Positions 1 to 7,726 of a stretch of 64,000 nucleotides of DNA are shown here, one piece after another (the stretch's first letter is position 1; every line of letters starts with the position of its first letter). A program made the position numbers and the translations under genes. The notes below the pieces were generated by a model. It searched no databases. It was given only the letters and a program-made list of their open reading frames with translations, and was not told where the DNA came from. The DNA lies in contig DATKLE010000077.1 in NCBI GenBank assembly GCA_035542575.1, positions 57,713 to 121,712 of the forward strand, in the 5' to 3' direction. This DNA comes from JAIQET01 sp035542575 (GTDB lineage: Bacteria > Acidobacteriota > Terriglobia > Terriglobales > Acidobacteriaceae).

Positions 1-960
1 AGGTTTCTGCTCGAATACAACCGGCGGATTATCGCGGGGAGTGACGAATTCTACTCCTACGCGATGCCGACGGACTTCCGGCTGGAGCGGCGCGAAGTGC
101 AGGTGTTCAGCACGCGGGAGGCACCGGACCCGGTCCTGGAAGAAAAGGTTCGCGGCACCTACGCAGACTTCCTGCGCTTCACCTCTCCTGTGCGCACACC
201 CTATCCCGAGAACAATCTGGTCAATGCCCGCTGGTTCCCGGCGCGGGGACGGCGGGCGGTGGTGCTGCTGCCCCACTGGAATTCGGACGCCATCGCCTAC
301 ACTTCGCTATGCCGCACCCTGAACATGCTGGGCATTGCCGTGCTGCGGCTGAGCATGCCCTATCACGAGATCCGTATGCCGGCGGAGACCCGGCGTGCGG
401 ACTACGCAGTCTCGGCGAATATCGGGCGCACGCTCGATGCCTGCCGCCAGGCGGTGATTGACGTGCGCTGCTGCCTGGATTGGCTGGAGCAGCAAGGTTA
501 CAAGCGCCTCGGGATCGCGGGAACCAGCCTCGGCTCCTGCTATGCGTTCCTGGCCAGCGCGCACGATCCACGGATCCGCGTGGCCGCGTTCAATCATGCC
601 TCCACCTACGTCGCCGACGTGGTGTGGCACGGGCAGTCCACCCGCCATATCCGCGAGGGCCTGGAACCCCAGATTGACATTGACCGCCTGCGGCAACTGT
701 GGAGCGCTGTCAGCCCCATGTCGTATTTCCCCCAGTTTGCCCGCTGGCCGCGGAGATCCCTGATCGTCTACGCCAAGTACGATCTGACCTTCCTACCTGA
801 GTTTTCCCGGCAGGTGGTGGAGGAATTCCAATGCTATGGTCTCGACCACAAGGTAGTCGCACTCCCCTGCGGGCACTACAGCATGGGGGAGACACCCTAC
901 AAACACATGGACGGGTGGCACCTGGCCTCGTTTCTGCGCACGGCGTTTGAAAGGTGCTAG
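1..960 (+). CDS. Alpha/beta hydrolase, 5' end outside the window
   Basis: The reading frame is open from base 1 without a stop, so the gene very probably starts upstream; an internal ATG at 64 would give 298 residues. The nucleophile elbow reads GTSLGS, a catalytic Asp candidate lies in the segment VYAKYDLTF and the catalytic His candidate in CGHYSMGE near the C-terminus, the order expected of an alpha/beta hydrolase. The layout and the His-rich C-terminal part recall the ABHD18-like hydrolases, but that assignment is inference. No signal peptide is visible in the part present, so it is probably cytoplasmic. The substrate is unknown. The downstream acetyltransferase starts 65 bp later on the same strand and could be co-transcribed. 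Confidence 0.8.
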   Translation, partial: RFLLEYNRRIIAGSDEFYSYAMPTDFRLERREVQVFSTREAPDPVLEEKVRGTYADFLRFTSPVRTPYPENNLVNARWFPARGRRAVVLLPHWNSDAIAYTSLCRTLNMLGIAVLRLSMPYHEIRMPAETRRADYAVSANIGRTLDACRQAVIDVRCCLDWLEQQGYKRLGIAGTSLGSCYAFLASAHDPRIRVAAFNHASTYVADVVWHGQSTRHIREGLEPQIDIDRLRQLWSAVSPMSYFPQFARWPRRSLIVYAKYDLTFLPEFSRQVVEEFQCYGLDHKVVALPCGHYSMGETPYKHMDGWHLASFLRTAFERC

Positions 961-1024
961 CCCCCCACTCGCCGCTGGCCACCAGCCACCCAAAAACGCT
1001 CGTTCCAAGTATCATGTCCAAGAA

Positions 1025-1486
1025 ATGCCAGCTGAAGCGACGCAGGAGTACCGCCGCGGCGAGTTCGTCATCAGCACAAAGCGTACGCGGTTAGATTTAG
1101 ACGTTATCCACGGTTACCTGGCCAATTCCTACTGGGCGAAAGGAATTCCGCGGGAGATCGTGGCCCGCTCGATCGAAAACTCGCTGTGTTTCGGGGTTTA
1201 TGCCGCCGGCAAACAGGTGGGATTTGCCCGTGTGATCTCCGACTACGCCACTTATGGCTACATTGGCGATGTGTTCGTGCTGGAATCACAACGCGGCCAG
1301 GGGCTGGGGAAGTGGCTGATGGAGTGCATCATGCAGCATCCCCAGCTGCAGGGACTGCGGCGGTGGGGGCTGGTCACCAAGGATGCGCACGGCTTGTACA
1401 CGCGGTTTGGGTTTAGGCCTTTGAAATCCCCCGAGAAGCATATGGAGATTCACAACCCCCAGGTGTATAAGCGCCGGCAAGAGTAG
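1025..1486 (+). CDS. GNAT family N-acetyltransferase
   Basis: A protein of about 153 residues, a normal length for a stand-alone GNAT domain. The acetyl-CoA pyrophosphate-binding loop is seen as QRGQGLGKW in the middle of the protein, preceded by the beta-strand segment GDVFVLES, and the C-terminal region ends in the FGFRPL segment typical of these folds. The frame is open further upstream to 947, but that would overlap the preceding gene; ATG 1025 gives the conserved domain with a normal N-terminus, although its ribosome binding site is weak. The acceptor substrate cannot be told from sequence. It lies between a hydrolase gene and glyA with no clear functional link. Confidence 0.85.
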   Translation: MPAEATQEYRRGEFVISTKRTRLDLDVIHGYLANSYWAKGIPREIVARSIENSLCFGVYAAGKQVGFARVISDYATYGYIGDVFVLESQRGQGLGKWLMECIMQHPQLQGLRRWGLVTKDAHGLYTRFGFRPLKSPEKHMEIHNPQVYKRRQE

Positions 1487-1509
1487 TTCAGTTGCAGCCG
1501 TGACCTCAG

Positions 1510-1562
1510 GGGCTAAAGCCCGTATCATAGACAGGGCAATACCGCAGGGCCAAGGCCCTGCG
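1510..1562. repeat. REP-like double hairpin upstream of glyA
   Basis: Two adjacent hairpins: a 5-bp stem with AA loop (1510-1514 with 1517-1521) and a perfect 9-bp stem with AA loop (1543-1551 with 1554-1562). The wording GGGGCTAAAGCCC followed by a GC-rich inverted repeat resembles dispersed palindromic elements that I recognise from acidobacterial genomes; that is recollection, not a search. It could also act as a transcript-stabilising or terminator structure for the acetyltransferase gene, but no T-tract follows. Confidence 0.5.
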
Positions 1563-1627
1563 CCACCCAAAAGCTTGCTGGCCGGCCCGCCACGTTTCCG
1601 AAGGCCGCGATCTGAAAGCTGAGAGCC

Positions 1628-2908
1628 ATGAATCATTCCATGTCACGCCCTCTATACGAAGTGGATCCGCAGATTGCCACCGCAATCGACAACGAAGTTC
1701 GCCGCCAGCATGAAGGCCTGGAGCTGATTGCTTCGGAGAACTTCGTGAGTGAAGCCGTGCTCGAAGCCATGGGTTCGGTGTTCACCAATAAGTATGCGGA
1801 AGGGTATCCCGCAAAACGCTACTACGGTGGCTGTGAGTTCACCGATGTGGTGGAGAACCTGGCGCGCGAGCGGGCCAAGCAACTGTTCGGCGCGGAGCAC
1901 GCCAACGTGCAGCCGCATGCGGGATCGCAGGCCAATATGGCGGCATACGCTGCGGTGCTGCAGCCCGGCGACACCATCCTGGGACTAAACCTGGCGCACG
2001 GCGGACACCTCACGCACGGCCATCATCTGAATTTCTCCGGCAAGACCTACCGCATTGTGCCCTACGGCGTGACCAAGGAAACCGAAACCATTGACTACGA
2101 CGATCTGGAGAAGCTGGCGGAGAAAGAAAGGCCCAAGCTGATCATCGGCGGGGGCAGCGCCTATCCGCGGATCATTGATTTTGCCCGCATGCGGCAGATC
2201 GCTGACAAGGTAGGGGCCCTGTACTTGGTGGACATGGCGCATTTTGCGGGGCTGGTAGCAGGCGGGGTACATCCTTCGCCGGTACCGCATGCCCAGATCG
2301 TGACCTCCACCACCCACAAGACTCTGCGTGGGCCGCGGGCCGGCATGATTCTGTGCAAGCAGGAATATGCGGCGGCGATTGACAAGACGGTTTTCCCCGG
2401 CATGCAGGGTGGGCCGCTGGTGCACATCATCGCCGCCAAGGCGGTTTGCTTCCACGAGGCCATGCAGCCCGATTTCCGCGGTTACGCAAAGCAGATTGTG
2501 GCCAATGCCATTGTCCTGGCGGAGACCCTGGCAGCGGAGGGCTTCCGCATCATCTCCGGCGGGACCGATACGCACCTCATGCTGGTGGATGTTTTCTCCA
2601 AGGGCATGCTGGGCAGCGAGGCCGAGAAGGCGCTGGGCGAGGCCGGCATTACCGTCAACAAGAACGCGATTCCGTTCGATACCAACCCGCCCATGAAACC
2701 CAGCGGGATTCGAATCGGCAGCCCGGCCATGACCACGCGCGGCATGAAAGAAGGCGAGATGCGGCAGATCGGACGCTGGATTTCTGAGGCGCTGCATCAT
2801 CGAAGCGAGGCCCCTGTTCTGGAGACAATCCGTAAGCAAGTGCTGGAATTGGCGGAGGCTTTTCCGCTGTATGCGGAGCGGCGAGCGCAAGCGGAAGTGC
2901 GGGCCTGA
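1628..2908 (+). CDS. glyA: Serine hydroxymethyltransferase
   Basis: A cytoplasmic PLP enzyme converting serine and tetrahydrofolate to glycine and 5,10-methylene-tetrahydrofolate, the main source of one-carbon units. The 426-residue length is normal. The PLP-binding lysine lies in the segment TTTHKTLRGPR (Lys231 counted from ATG 1628), the N-terminal signature ELIASENFVS is present, and YAEGYPAKRYYGG and GTDTHLMLVD are classic family segments. A second in-frame ATG at 1640 is possible; both lie a few bases after weak purine-rich stretches. It appears monocistronic: a palindromic repeat precedes it and a 129-bp gap with short repeats separates it from the next gene. Confidence 0.97.
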   Translation: MNHSMSRPLYEVDPQIATAIDNEVRRQHEGLELIASENFVSEAVLEAMGSVFTNKYAEGYPAKRYYGGCEFTDVVENLARERAKQLFGAEHANVQPHAGSQANMAAYAAVLQPGDTILGLNLAHGGHLTHGHHLNFSGKTYRIVPYGVTKETETIDYDDLEKLAEKERPKLIIGGGSAYPRIIDFARMRQIADKVGALYLVDMAHFAGLVAGGVHPSPVPHAQIVTSTTHKTLRGPRAGMILCKQEYAAAIDKTVFPGMQGGPLVHIIAAKAVCFHEAMQPDFRGYAKQIVANAIVLAETLAAEGFRIISGGTDTHLMLVDVFSKGMLGSEAEKALGEAGITVNKNAIPFDTNPPMKPSGIRIGSPAMTTRGMKEGEMRQIGRWISEALHHRSEAPVLETIRKQVLELAEAFPLYAERRAQAEVRA

Positions 2909-2940
2909 ACCGAGGACAAGGCGGAGGTTCTCGGTGTGGT

Positions 2941-3030
2941 CCCTGTCCTCTGTGGTTAATTCTCCTCCGTACGTCTCTATGCGCAGGGCGGTTGAAATTC
3001 TCTGCGCCCTCCGTGTTCCCTGTGGTTAAA
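2941..3030. repeat. Two copies of a short TGTGGTTAA intergenic repeat
   Basis: The gap between glyA and the glycosyltransferase holds two related 20-bp stretches, 2941-2960 and 3011-3030, which share the core CTGTGGTTAA preceded by a pyrimidine-rich tract. Such CTCTGTG/TGTGGTTAA strings are, from memory, frequent in intergenic DNA of Acidobacteriota and some other soil bacteria. No promoter or terminator was identified in this gap. Confidence 0.4.
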
Positions 3031-3037
3031 TCATCCC

Positions 3038-4228
3038 GTGAGAGTCGCCATCGACATCCGGCGGATGACCGAGTTCGGCGTGGGCACCTACACCCGCAAT
3101 GTGGTGCGCGCGCTGGGCCGGCTGGACCGCGAGAACAAGTATTTCCTGATCGGCTCGCCGGTCAAGGTGGCAGAGATCGAACCATTGCCGCCCAACTTTC
3201 ACACCGTTCCCCTGCTGGAGCGTGACACTTCGTTCAAAGGCTACGTGGAGTGCCGCACCATTCTACGGCGCCTGCGCTGCGACCTGATCCATATCCCACA
3301 CCTGTTCTGGCTGCCCAGAACGCTGCCCTGCCCTTACGTGATGACGGTCCACGATGTGCTGGAGCACATGTACCGCGCGCACGACCGTTCGCAGTCGCGA
3401 CGTTTGCTGCACTTTTATCTCACCCGGCGGGTGCTGCGGGGGGCGGCGCGCATCTTCGCGGTCTCCAGGTTCACCAAGAGCGAGGTTGAAAAGCTGTTTG
3501 GTATCGGCGGTGGGCACATCGAGGTGGTTTACAACGCCATCGACGAACGTTTCCTGCGGGGCCATGCCAGCGAAAGTGACCGCCAACTCCTGGCAGAACG
3601 TTACCTGGTGAACTATCCGTTCTTGCTGTACGCAGGACGAATCAGCCCGCATAAGAACCTGGTGCGGATCATTGAGGCGTTCTCCGCGTTGAAAGCCGAG
3701 CTGGAAAAGGAAGGAAAGTTTCCCGACTTGAAGCTGATCATCATCGGCGATGAACTCTCCAAGCACCCGGATTTGCGGCGCACGGTCATCCGTGGAGGGG
3801 TGCAGAACGACGTGCGCTTCATGGGATTTGTTCCCATTGAGGTGCTACGCATTTTCTACGATGCGGCCAAGATCTTTGTTTTCCCCTCGCTCTACGAAGG
3901 ATTCGGGTTGCCGCCCCTGGAAGCGATGGCACACGGCACGCCGGTCGTGACCTCGAATACCTCGTCGCTGCCGGAAGTGGTGGACCAGGCGGCGGTGCTG
4001 GTGAACCCGGAGAACGTGTTCGAGATCATGCGGGCGCTGCACCGGGTGCTGCTCGACCAGGCACTGCGGGAAAAGCTCAAGCAGCGCGGCTACGAGCAGG
4101 CAAAGAGGTTCTCTTGGGAGGCTTCCGCGCGGCGGACGTTAACCGTGTATGAGCAGGTGGCTGGACAAGGGCGTCCGCGAGAAAGCGGCCGAGCAGAGGA
4201 AATGGCAGGCAAAGCAGTGAACTCGTAG
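3038..4228 (+). CDS. GT4-family glycosyltransferase
   Basis: A GT-B fold retaining glycosyltransferase of 396 residues that transfers a sugar from a nucleotide donor, probably to a cell-surface polysaccharide or glycolipid. The N-terminal GEGT-like loop is GVGTYTRN and the C-terminal donor-binding domain has YAGRISPHKN and the EX7E-type motif EGFGLPPLEAMAHG followed by PVVTSNTSSLPEV. It starts with GTG at 3038, since the frame has no suitable ATG and the residues RVAIDIRRM are the conserved first strand of this family. No other polysaccharide genes are near, so the acceptor is unknown. The C-terminal 25 residues are charged and not conserved in appearance. Confidence 0.92.
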   Translation: MRVAIDIRRMTEFGVGTYTRNVVRALGRLDRENKYFLIGSPVKVAEIEPLPPNFHTVPLLERDTSFKGYVECRTILRRLRCDLIHIPHLFWLPRTLPCPYVMTVHDVLEHMYRAHDRSQSRRLLHFYLTRRVLRGAARIFAVSRFTKSEVEKLFGIGGGHIEVVYNAIDERFLRGHASESDRQLLAERYLVNYPFLLYAGRISPHKNLVRIIEAFSALKAELEKEGKFPDLKLIIIGDELSKHPDLRRTVIRGGVQNDVRFMGFVPIEVLRIFYDAAKIFVFPSLYEGFGLPPLEAMAHGTPVVTSNTSSLPEVVDQAAVLVNPENVFEIMRALHRVLLDQALREKLKQRGYEQAKRFSWEASARRTLTVYEQVAGQGRPRESGRAEEMAGKAVNS

Positions 4229-4262
4229 TGGGTTCTCCGGGCAGCCGTCTCCGAGGGTGCGC

Positions 4263-4442
4263 TCAGGCCTTTGTCACCAGAGGATTGCCAGGAGAGACCA
4301 GAGCCAGGCGCTGCAGCTTGGCCGTCAGCCGGCTGCGCTCGGTGTCAGAAGACGCGGCCGCGAGACGCTTCTGCAGATTGGCGACCTTCTCCTTGCGGGT
4401 ACGGCGGCGACGAATCTCGGGACGGCGGCTGGGCGCGGACAT
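4263..4442 (-). CDS. Small basic hypothetical protein, probably helical
   Basis: A 59-residue protein starting at an ATG on the minus strand (4442) with GGGAG five to nine bases upstream. It opens with an Arg-rich patch (RRPEIRRRRTRKEK) followed by a predicted amphipathic helix with Leu, Ala and Arg periodicity (NLQKRLAAA, LTAKLQRL). I recognise a general similarity to short acidobacterial and planctomycete proteins of unknown function with the EIRRRR start, but no function is known. An RNA- or DNA-binding role is possible from the charge. It lies downstream of the wax ester synthase gene and may have its own promoter (see the TACAAT box at 4479-4484). Confidence 0.65.
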   Translation of the reverse strand: MSAPSRRPEIRRRRTRKEKVANLQKRLAAASSDTERSRLTAKLQRLALVSPGNPLVTKA

Positions 4443-4478
4443 GGACGGAGCTCCCTTCGAGCGATTTGAAGAACCGCT

Positions 4479-4484
4479 ATTGTA
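4479..4484 (-). promoter_or_regulatory. Possible -10 box of the small basic protein gene
   Basis: On the minus strand TACAAT (five of six matches to TATAAT) lies about 36 bp upstream of the ATG at 4442. There is no good -35 hexamer at the expected distance, so this is a weak prediction. Confidence 0.3.
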
Positions 4485-4555
4485 CCGCGTGGGGTCCACA
4501 CAAGTCTGGCCCATGGGTTTGGAGGCCGTACAGGGGCCGGCTTCGACGGCCGCAA

Positions 4556-6130
4556 TCAGTCGGCGGCCACTCCCAGATGGACCCTGTCTTCCACGGCCAC
4601 AGGTTTTTGCGCGGGGACGGCTTCTGCGGCGCGACGTGCCGGAGCAGGCCGGACAGGTACGGTGGCCGGCGACGGCACCGGCACGACCTCAGCCTTCGCT
4701 CCGGGTTGCCTCTTTTGCGGCGCCCTGATCCGGGCAGCTTTCTGCAGTTCCGTCAGGCTCAAATTCAGAAAACCTTCCAAGCGACGGAGATCGGGCACGG
4801 CGTGTGCATCCCCGGTGAAGCCGAAATAGACCACGCCGTTGTAACTCAGGATGGCGCAGTTGACCGTCATTTCGCCGCCAATCGGCACATAGGGATACCA
4901 GCTCAGCATTTTGTGGCCGAGCAGGTAGAGCGGAAATTGCGGCCCGGGAACGTTGGTGCAGACCAAATTGAAGGGAGTGATCGGCAACTGGCTGGCGATT
5001 GGTCCTGCCAGGGCTTGCAGGGGAATAGGCAATGCACCCAGCAGACCCGCGGTCAGAGCCACTACCTCGGCTACGTGCGCGCGCTTGAGAAACTCCGTTC
5101 TTTCATGGATGGCGGAGAGCAGTTTTCGAGGACTACGGATATCGAGCGGAATGGTGACGGGAACCAGGGAGATGCGGTTCCCCAGATCGCCGGGGCTGCC
5201 GCCCGCTCGCAGATTCACCGGAACCATGATGCGGAGCAACCGTCCCTTGACTGGCTCGCCATGCAACTCAGCGTAACGGCGAATCGTCGAGGTCACGAGC
5301 GCGAGCACGACATCATTCACCGTGGTCCCGCAAGCGTCGTGGATGGCTTTGATTTCGGGGAACGGAACCTCGGCCCAGGCGAATTTCTGAGGTCCGCGGC
5401 AGGTCACATTGAATTGCAACCGCTCGGTCGGAGCCGTGAGTTCCGGCAGCAACCGGGCGAACTCGCCCACGGGCCACTGGCCGCCGCTCGCCACCACTTT
5501 TTCCAGCAGGTTTAACAAGTCCGTCTGCGCCGAGAGAACATGCTGGATCGCGTCGAAGAACGAAGTGATCCATCCGTCCACCAGCAAGGTAGCGGCGTCC
5601 CTTGGGGGTGGCACACGAAATCGCTGCCCTTTCTTGGGCGGGGGCGGGACAACGGGACTGGCATCCATCATTACATTCATCAACCCAACCCCGGCGATTC
5701 CATCGGCCAGGCAGTGGTGTACACGGGTAATGACGCCGGTGCGATTGCCTTTCAACCCATGCACCAGGGTGAGGTCCCAGAGCGGCCGCTTTCGGTTCAT
5801 CATCTTGCCGAGAATCTTTCCGGCGACGGCCTTGAATTCGGTTTCGGTCCCCCGCTTGAGCGTCACCTGGCGAATGTGGTTGCGCACATCGAAGTTGGGA
5901 TCAAATTCCCAGATGGGAAGACCAATATTCCAGGGAGGGGCAACCACGCGCTGGCGGTAGCGGGGAATGAGCGGAAGCTTGGATTCAACGAACTGTCGGC
6001 AGGCTTTGAGCGAAATCACTCCTTCAAAGACGCTGACGCCGGCGACGTTGAGCGGCGTGTCCTCACGTTCGAGATACAGGAAAACGGTATCTCCCCAGGA
6101 AAGGCGACGACTGTCCTGAGTATTGGGCAT
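4556..6130 (-). CDS. Wax ester synthase/diacylglycerol acyltransferase (WS/DGAT)
   Basis: A bifunctional bacterial acyltransferase that esterifies fatty alcohols or diacylglycerols with acyl-CoA, producing wax esters or triacylglycerol at the membrane-lipid droplet interface. The catalytic motif HHxxxDG is present as HHCLADG at residues 138-144 counted from ATG 6130, and the C-terminal condensation-like domain includes NVPGP, a typical segment. Length 524 residues; the last 50 are Ala/Pro/Arg/Val rich and probably disordered. The start at 6130 is preceded by GGAGAA; the frame is open further upstream but would run into the HMG-CoA reductase gene, whose stop lies 13 bp away. Last gene of the adhE-STAS-HMGR-WS/DGAT operon. 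Whether it makes wax esters or triacylglycerol is not decided by sequence. Confidence 0.93.
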   Translation of the reverse strand: MPNTQDSRRLSWGDTVFLYLEREDTPLNVAGVSVFEGVISLKACRQFVESKLPLIPRYRQRVVAPPWNIGLPIWEFDPNFDVRNHIRQVTLKRGTETEFKAVAGKILGKMMNRKRPLWDLTLVHGLKGNRTGVITRVHHCLADGIAGVGLMNVMMDASPVVPPPPKKGQRFRVPPPRDAATLLVDGWITSFFDAIQHVLSAQTDLLNLLEKVVASGGQWPVGEFARLLPELTAPTERLQFNVTCRGPQKFAWAEVPFPEIKAIHDACGTTVNDVVLALVTSTIRRYAELHGEPVKGRLLRIMVPVNLRAGGSPGDLGNRISLVPVTIPLDIRSPRKLLSAIHERTEFLKRAHVAEVVALTAGLLGALPIPLQALAGPIASQLPITPFNLVCTNVPGPQFPLYLLGHKMLSWYPYVPIGGEMTVNCAILSYNGVVYFGFTGDAHAVPDLRRLEGFLNLSLTELQKAARIRAPQKRQPGAKAEVVPVPSPATVPVRPAPARRAAEAVPAQKPVAVEDRVHLGVAAD

Positions 6131-6143
6131 GACAATTCTCCGC

Positions 6144-7343
6144 TTAAGGCCCCGGGCGATTGCGCCCCAGCTTTTCATGGGCGGACACCCAGTCCCGGTT
6201 GAGCATGGCGGCGGCCAGGGAGGTCTCCCCCGCCAGAACCACCGCGGCACAAATCTCGGCGAAGGCTTTCACCTTGCCTTTGCCGTAACAACCCAGCATT
6301 TCCAGACACTGCTTCTGGGTGGCCAATCCGGTCCCGCCTCCGCAGGTCGCAACTATCAGCGAAGGCAGCGTAATCGACCAGTAGTAATCGCCGTTGTCCA
6401 ATTGCTGCGAGTAGGTGATAGCAGCGTGCGACTCCGCGATATTGGCCACGTCCTGGCCGGTAGCGACAAACAAGGCCGCCAGCCCGTTCGCCGCGTGAGC
6501 GCCGTTGTTGGACGAGCCTGCCAGAAAGCCCCCCACCATTTGCACCTGGCGCGCATAGAAGAGCTCTTTGGTATCCACGTGCATGAGGCGCTGTAATGCG
6601 TCCCCTTGGATAACCGCTTCCGCGACCACGCGTTTGCCCCGGCTCAAAAGCGTGTTGAGGTGAGAATGCTTCTTGTCGGTATCAATATTTCCACTGAGAA
6701 AATACTTGAGGCCACCGCCATAGTTCTCTCTGATCCACTCGCAAGCGGCGAAGGTGGCTTTGCCGGCCATGTTCTGGCCGGCAGCATCCCCCGTGGTGTA
6801 GTTGAAGCGCAGGTAGCGCAGGGGGCCGACTGCGAATTGGCTGATGTTGCGGAGTTTGCCGAATTGTGTGGTGGCCTCTGCTTCGGCTTGAATCGCCTGA
6901 AAGTTCTCCTCTACCCAGCGACCGAATTCGCGAGCTTGCAGAGCATCGCCGAGAATGAACACCGGCGCGCGCTGCATGGAGTCCTCAACTAGCGTGGCTT
7001 TCACACCCCCGCACTCAGTCAGCAGGCGCATACCCCGGTTGTAGCTGGCGACCAACGAACCTTCCGTTGTGGCCAGCGGAATATAGAAGTCGCCTTTGGC
7101 ATGCTCGCCCTGGATGCGAAGGGGTCCCGCAATTCCGATAGGGACCTGCGCCACCCCTACAAAGTTCTCGATGTTGCCGGGGAGGGTTGCGGGATCGAAA
7201 GAATACTGCGCCACATGCGAGAGGTTGGCGCAAGTCCGTTGATAAATGAACTCGCGGCGCTTGGTGGCCATCTCGTGGCTATAGTCGCGCTGGCGGTCGC
7301 GCGGGATGCGCACCTGTTCGCGATTGGCCTCGTTCGTGATCAT
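6144..7343 (-). CDS. Hydroxymethylglutaryl-CoA reductase, class I-like
   Basis: Reduces HMG-CoA to mevalonate with two NAD(P)H. All four catalytic residues of the family can be placed: Glu in ATTEGSLVAS, Lys in NIDTDKKHSH, Asp in TGQDVANIAE and His in SAHEKLGRNR close to the C-terminus. The substrate segment ENFVGVAQVPIG is also there. The usual cofactor-loop signature DAMGMN reads DAAGQN, a deviation. No N-terminal membrane domain, so soluble. The start at 7343 has AGAGG upstream; an in-frame ATG at 7409 would add 22 poorly conserved residues. Third gene of the operon, 13 bp before WS/DGAT. No other mevalonate-pathway gene is in the window. Confidence 0.92.
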   Translation of the reverse strand: MITNEANREQVRIPRDRQRDYSHEMATKRREFIYQRTCANLSHVAQYSFDPATLPGNIENFVGVAQVPIGIAGPLRIQGEHAKGDFYIPLATTEGSLVASYNRGMRLLTECGGVKATLVEDSMQRAPVFILGDALQAREFGRWVEENFQAIQAEAEATTQFGKLRNISQFAVGPLRYLRFNYTTGDAAGQNMAGKATFAACEWIRENYGGGLKYFLSGNIDTDKKHSHLNTLLSRGKRVVAEAVIQGDALQRLMHVDTKELFYARQVQMVGGFLAGSSNNGAHAANGLAALFVATGQDVANIAESHAAITYSQQLDNGDYYWSITLPSLIVATCGGGTGLATQKQCLEMLGCYGKGKVKAFAEICAAVVLAGETSLAAAMLNRDWVSAHEKLGRNRPGP

Positions 7344-7435
7344 CGCGTCCTCTATTGCCTGCCTCCGGCCACTACCTTCGACGACCGCCTCTCTCCTCTG
7401 CTCGCCCATCCGCCCGCTCTGCTGCGGAAGCCGCC

Positions 7436-7711
7436 TCAGGCCAGGAAGGCGAATCGTGGCGCCAGCTTTATCAGCTTCAGCACTTTGTAAACTTCGACGT
7501 TGACGCCGCGCAACACGACTTTGACGGTCTTTTCGTCGGCGGCGTCGGCGAATTCCTCTAGCGCCCAGAGCCCGCTGGGATCGATCCGGCGCACCGAAGA
7601 AAAATCTAAAACCACTTCGCCATCGGCGCTGTCCAGCTTCTCCCGGGCCTCTTGCAAAGCCTGAACCACACGCTCTTCGTCAATTTTGAGCCACACGGCA
7701 ATCATTGCCAT
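7436..7711 (-). CDS. Small STAS-domain protein
   Basis: About 91 residues. The pattern VVLDFSSVRRIDPSGLWAL matches the beta-strand/helix core of STAS domains (anti-sigma factor antagonists and MlaB-like proteins). The position where SpoIIAA-type proteins carry the phosphorylated Ser (DSSG) reads DPSG here: the second Ser is kept, the first is Pro, as in STAS proteins that work without that exact switch. ATG at 7711, or a GTG two codons upstream. It sits 15 bp after adhE and before HMG-CoA reductase in the same operon, so it may regulate the pathway or aid lipid handling; that is inference. No partner kinase or anti-sigma gene is nearby. Confidence 0.8.
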   Translation of the reverse strand: MAMIAVWLKIDEERVVQALQEAREKLDSADGEVVLDFSSVRRIDPSGLWALEEFADAADEKTVKVVLRGVNVEVYKVLKLIKLAPRFAFLA

Positions 7712-7726
7712 AAGCACACCCGTCCG

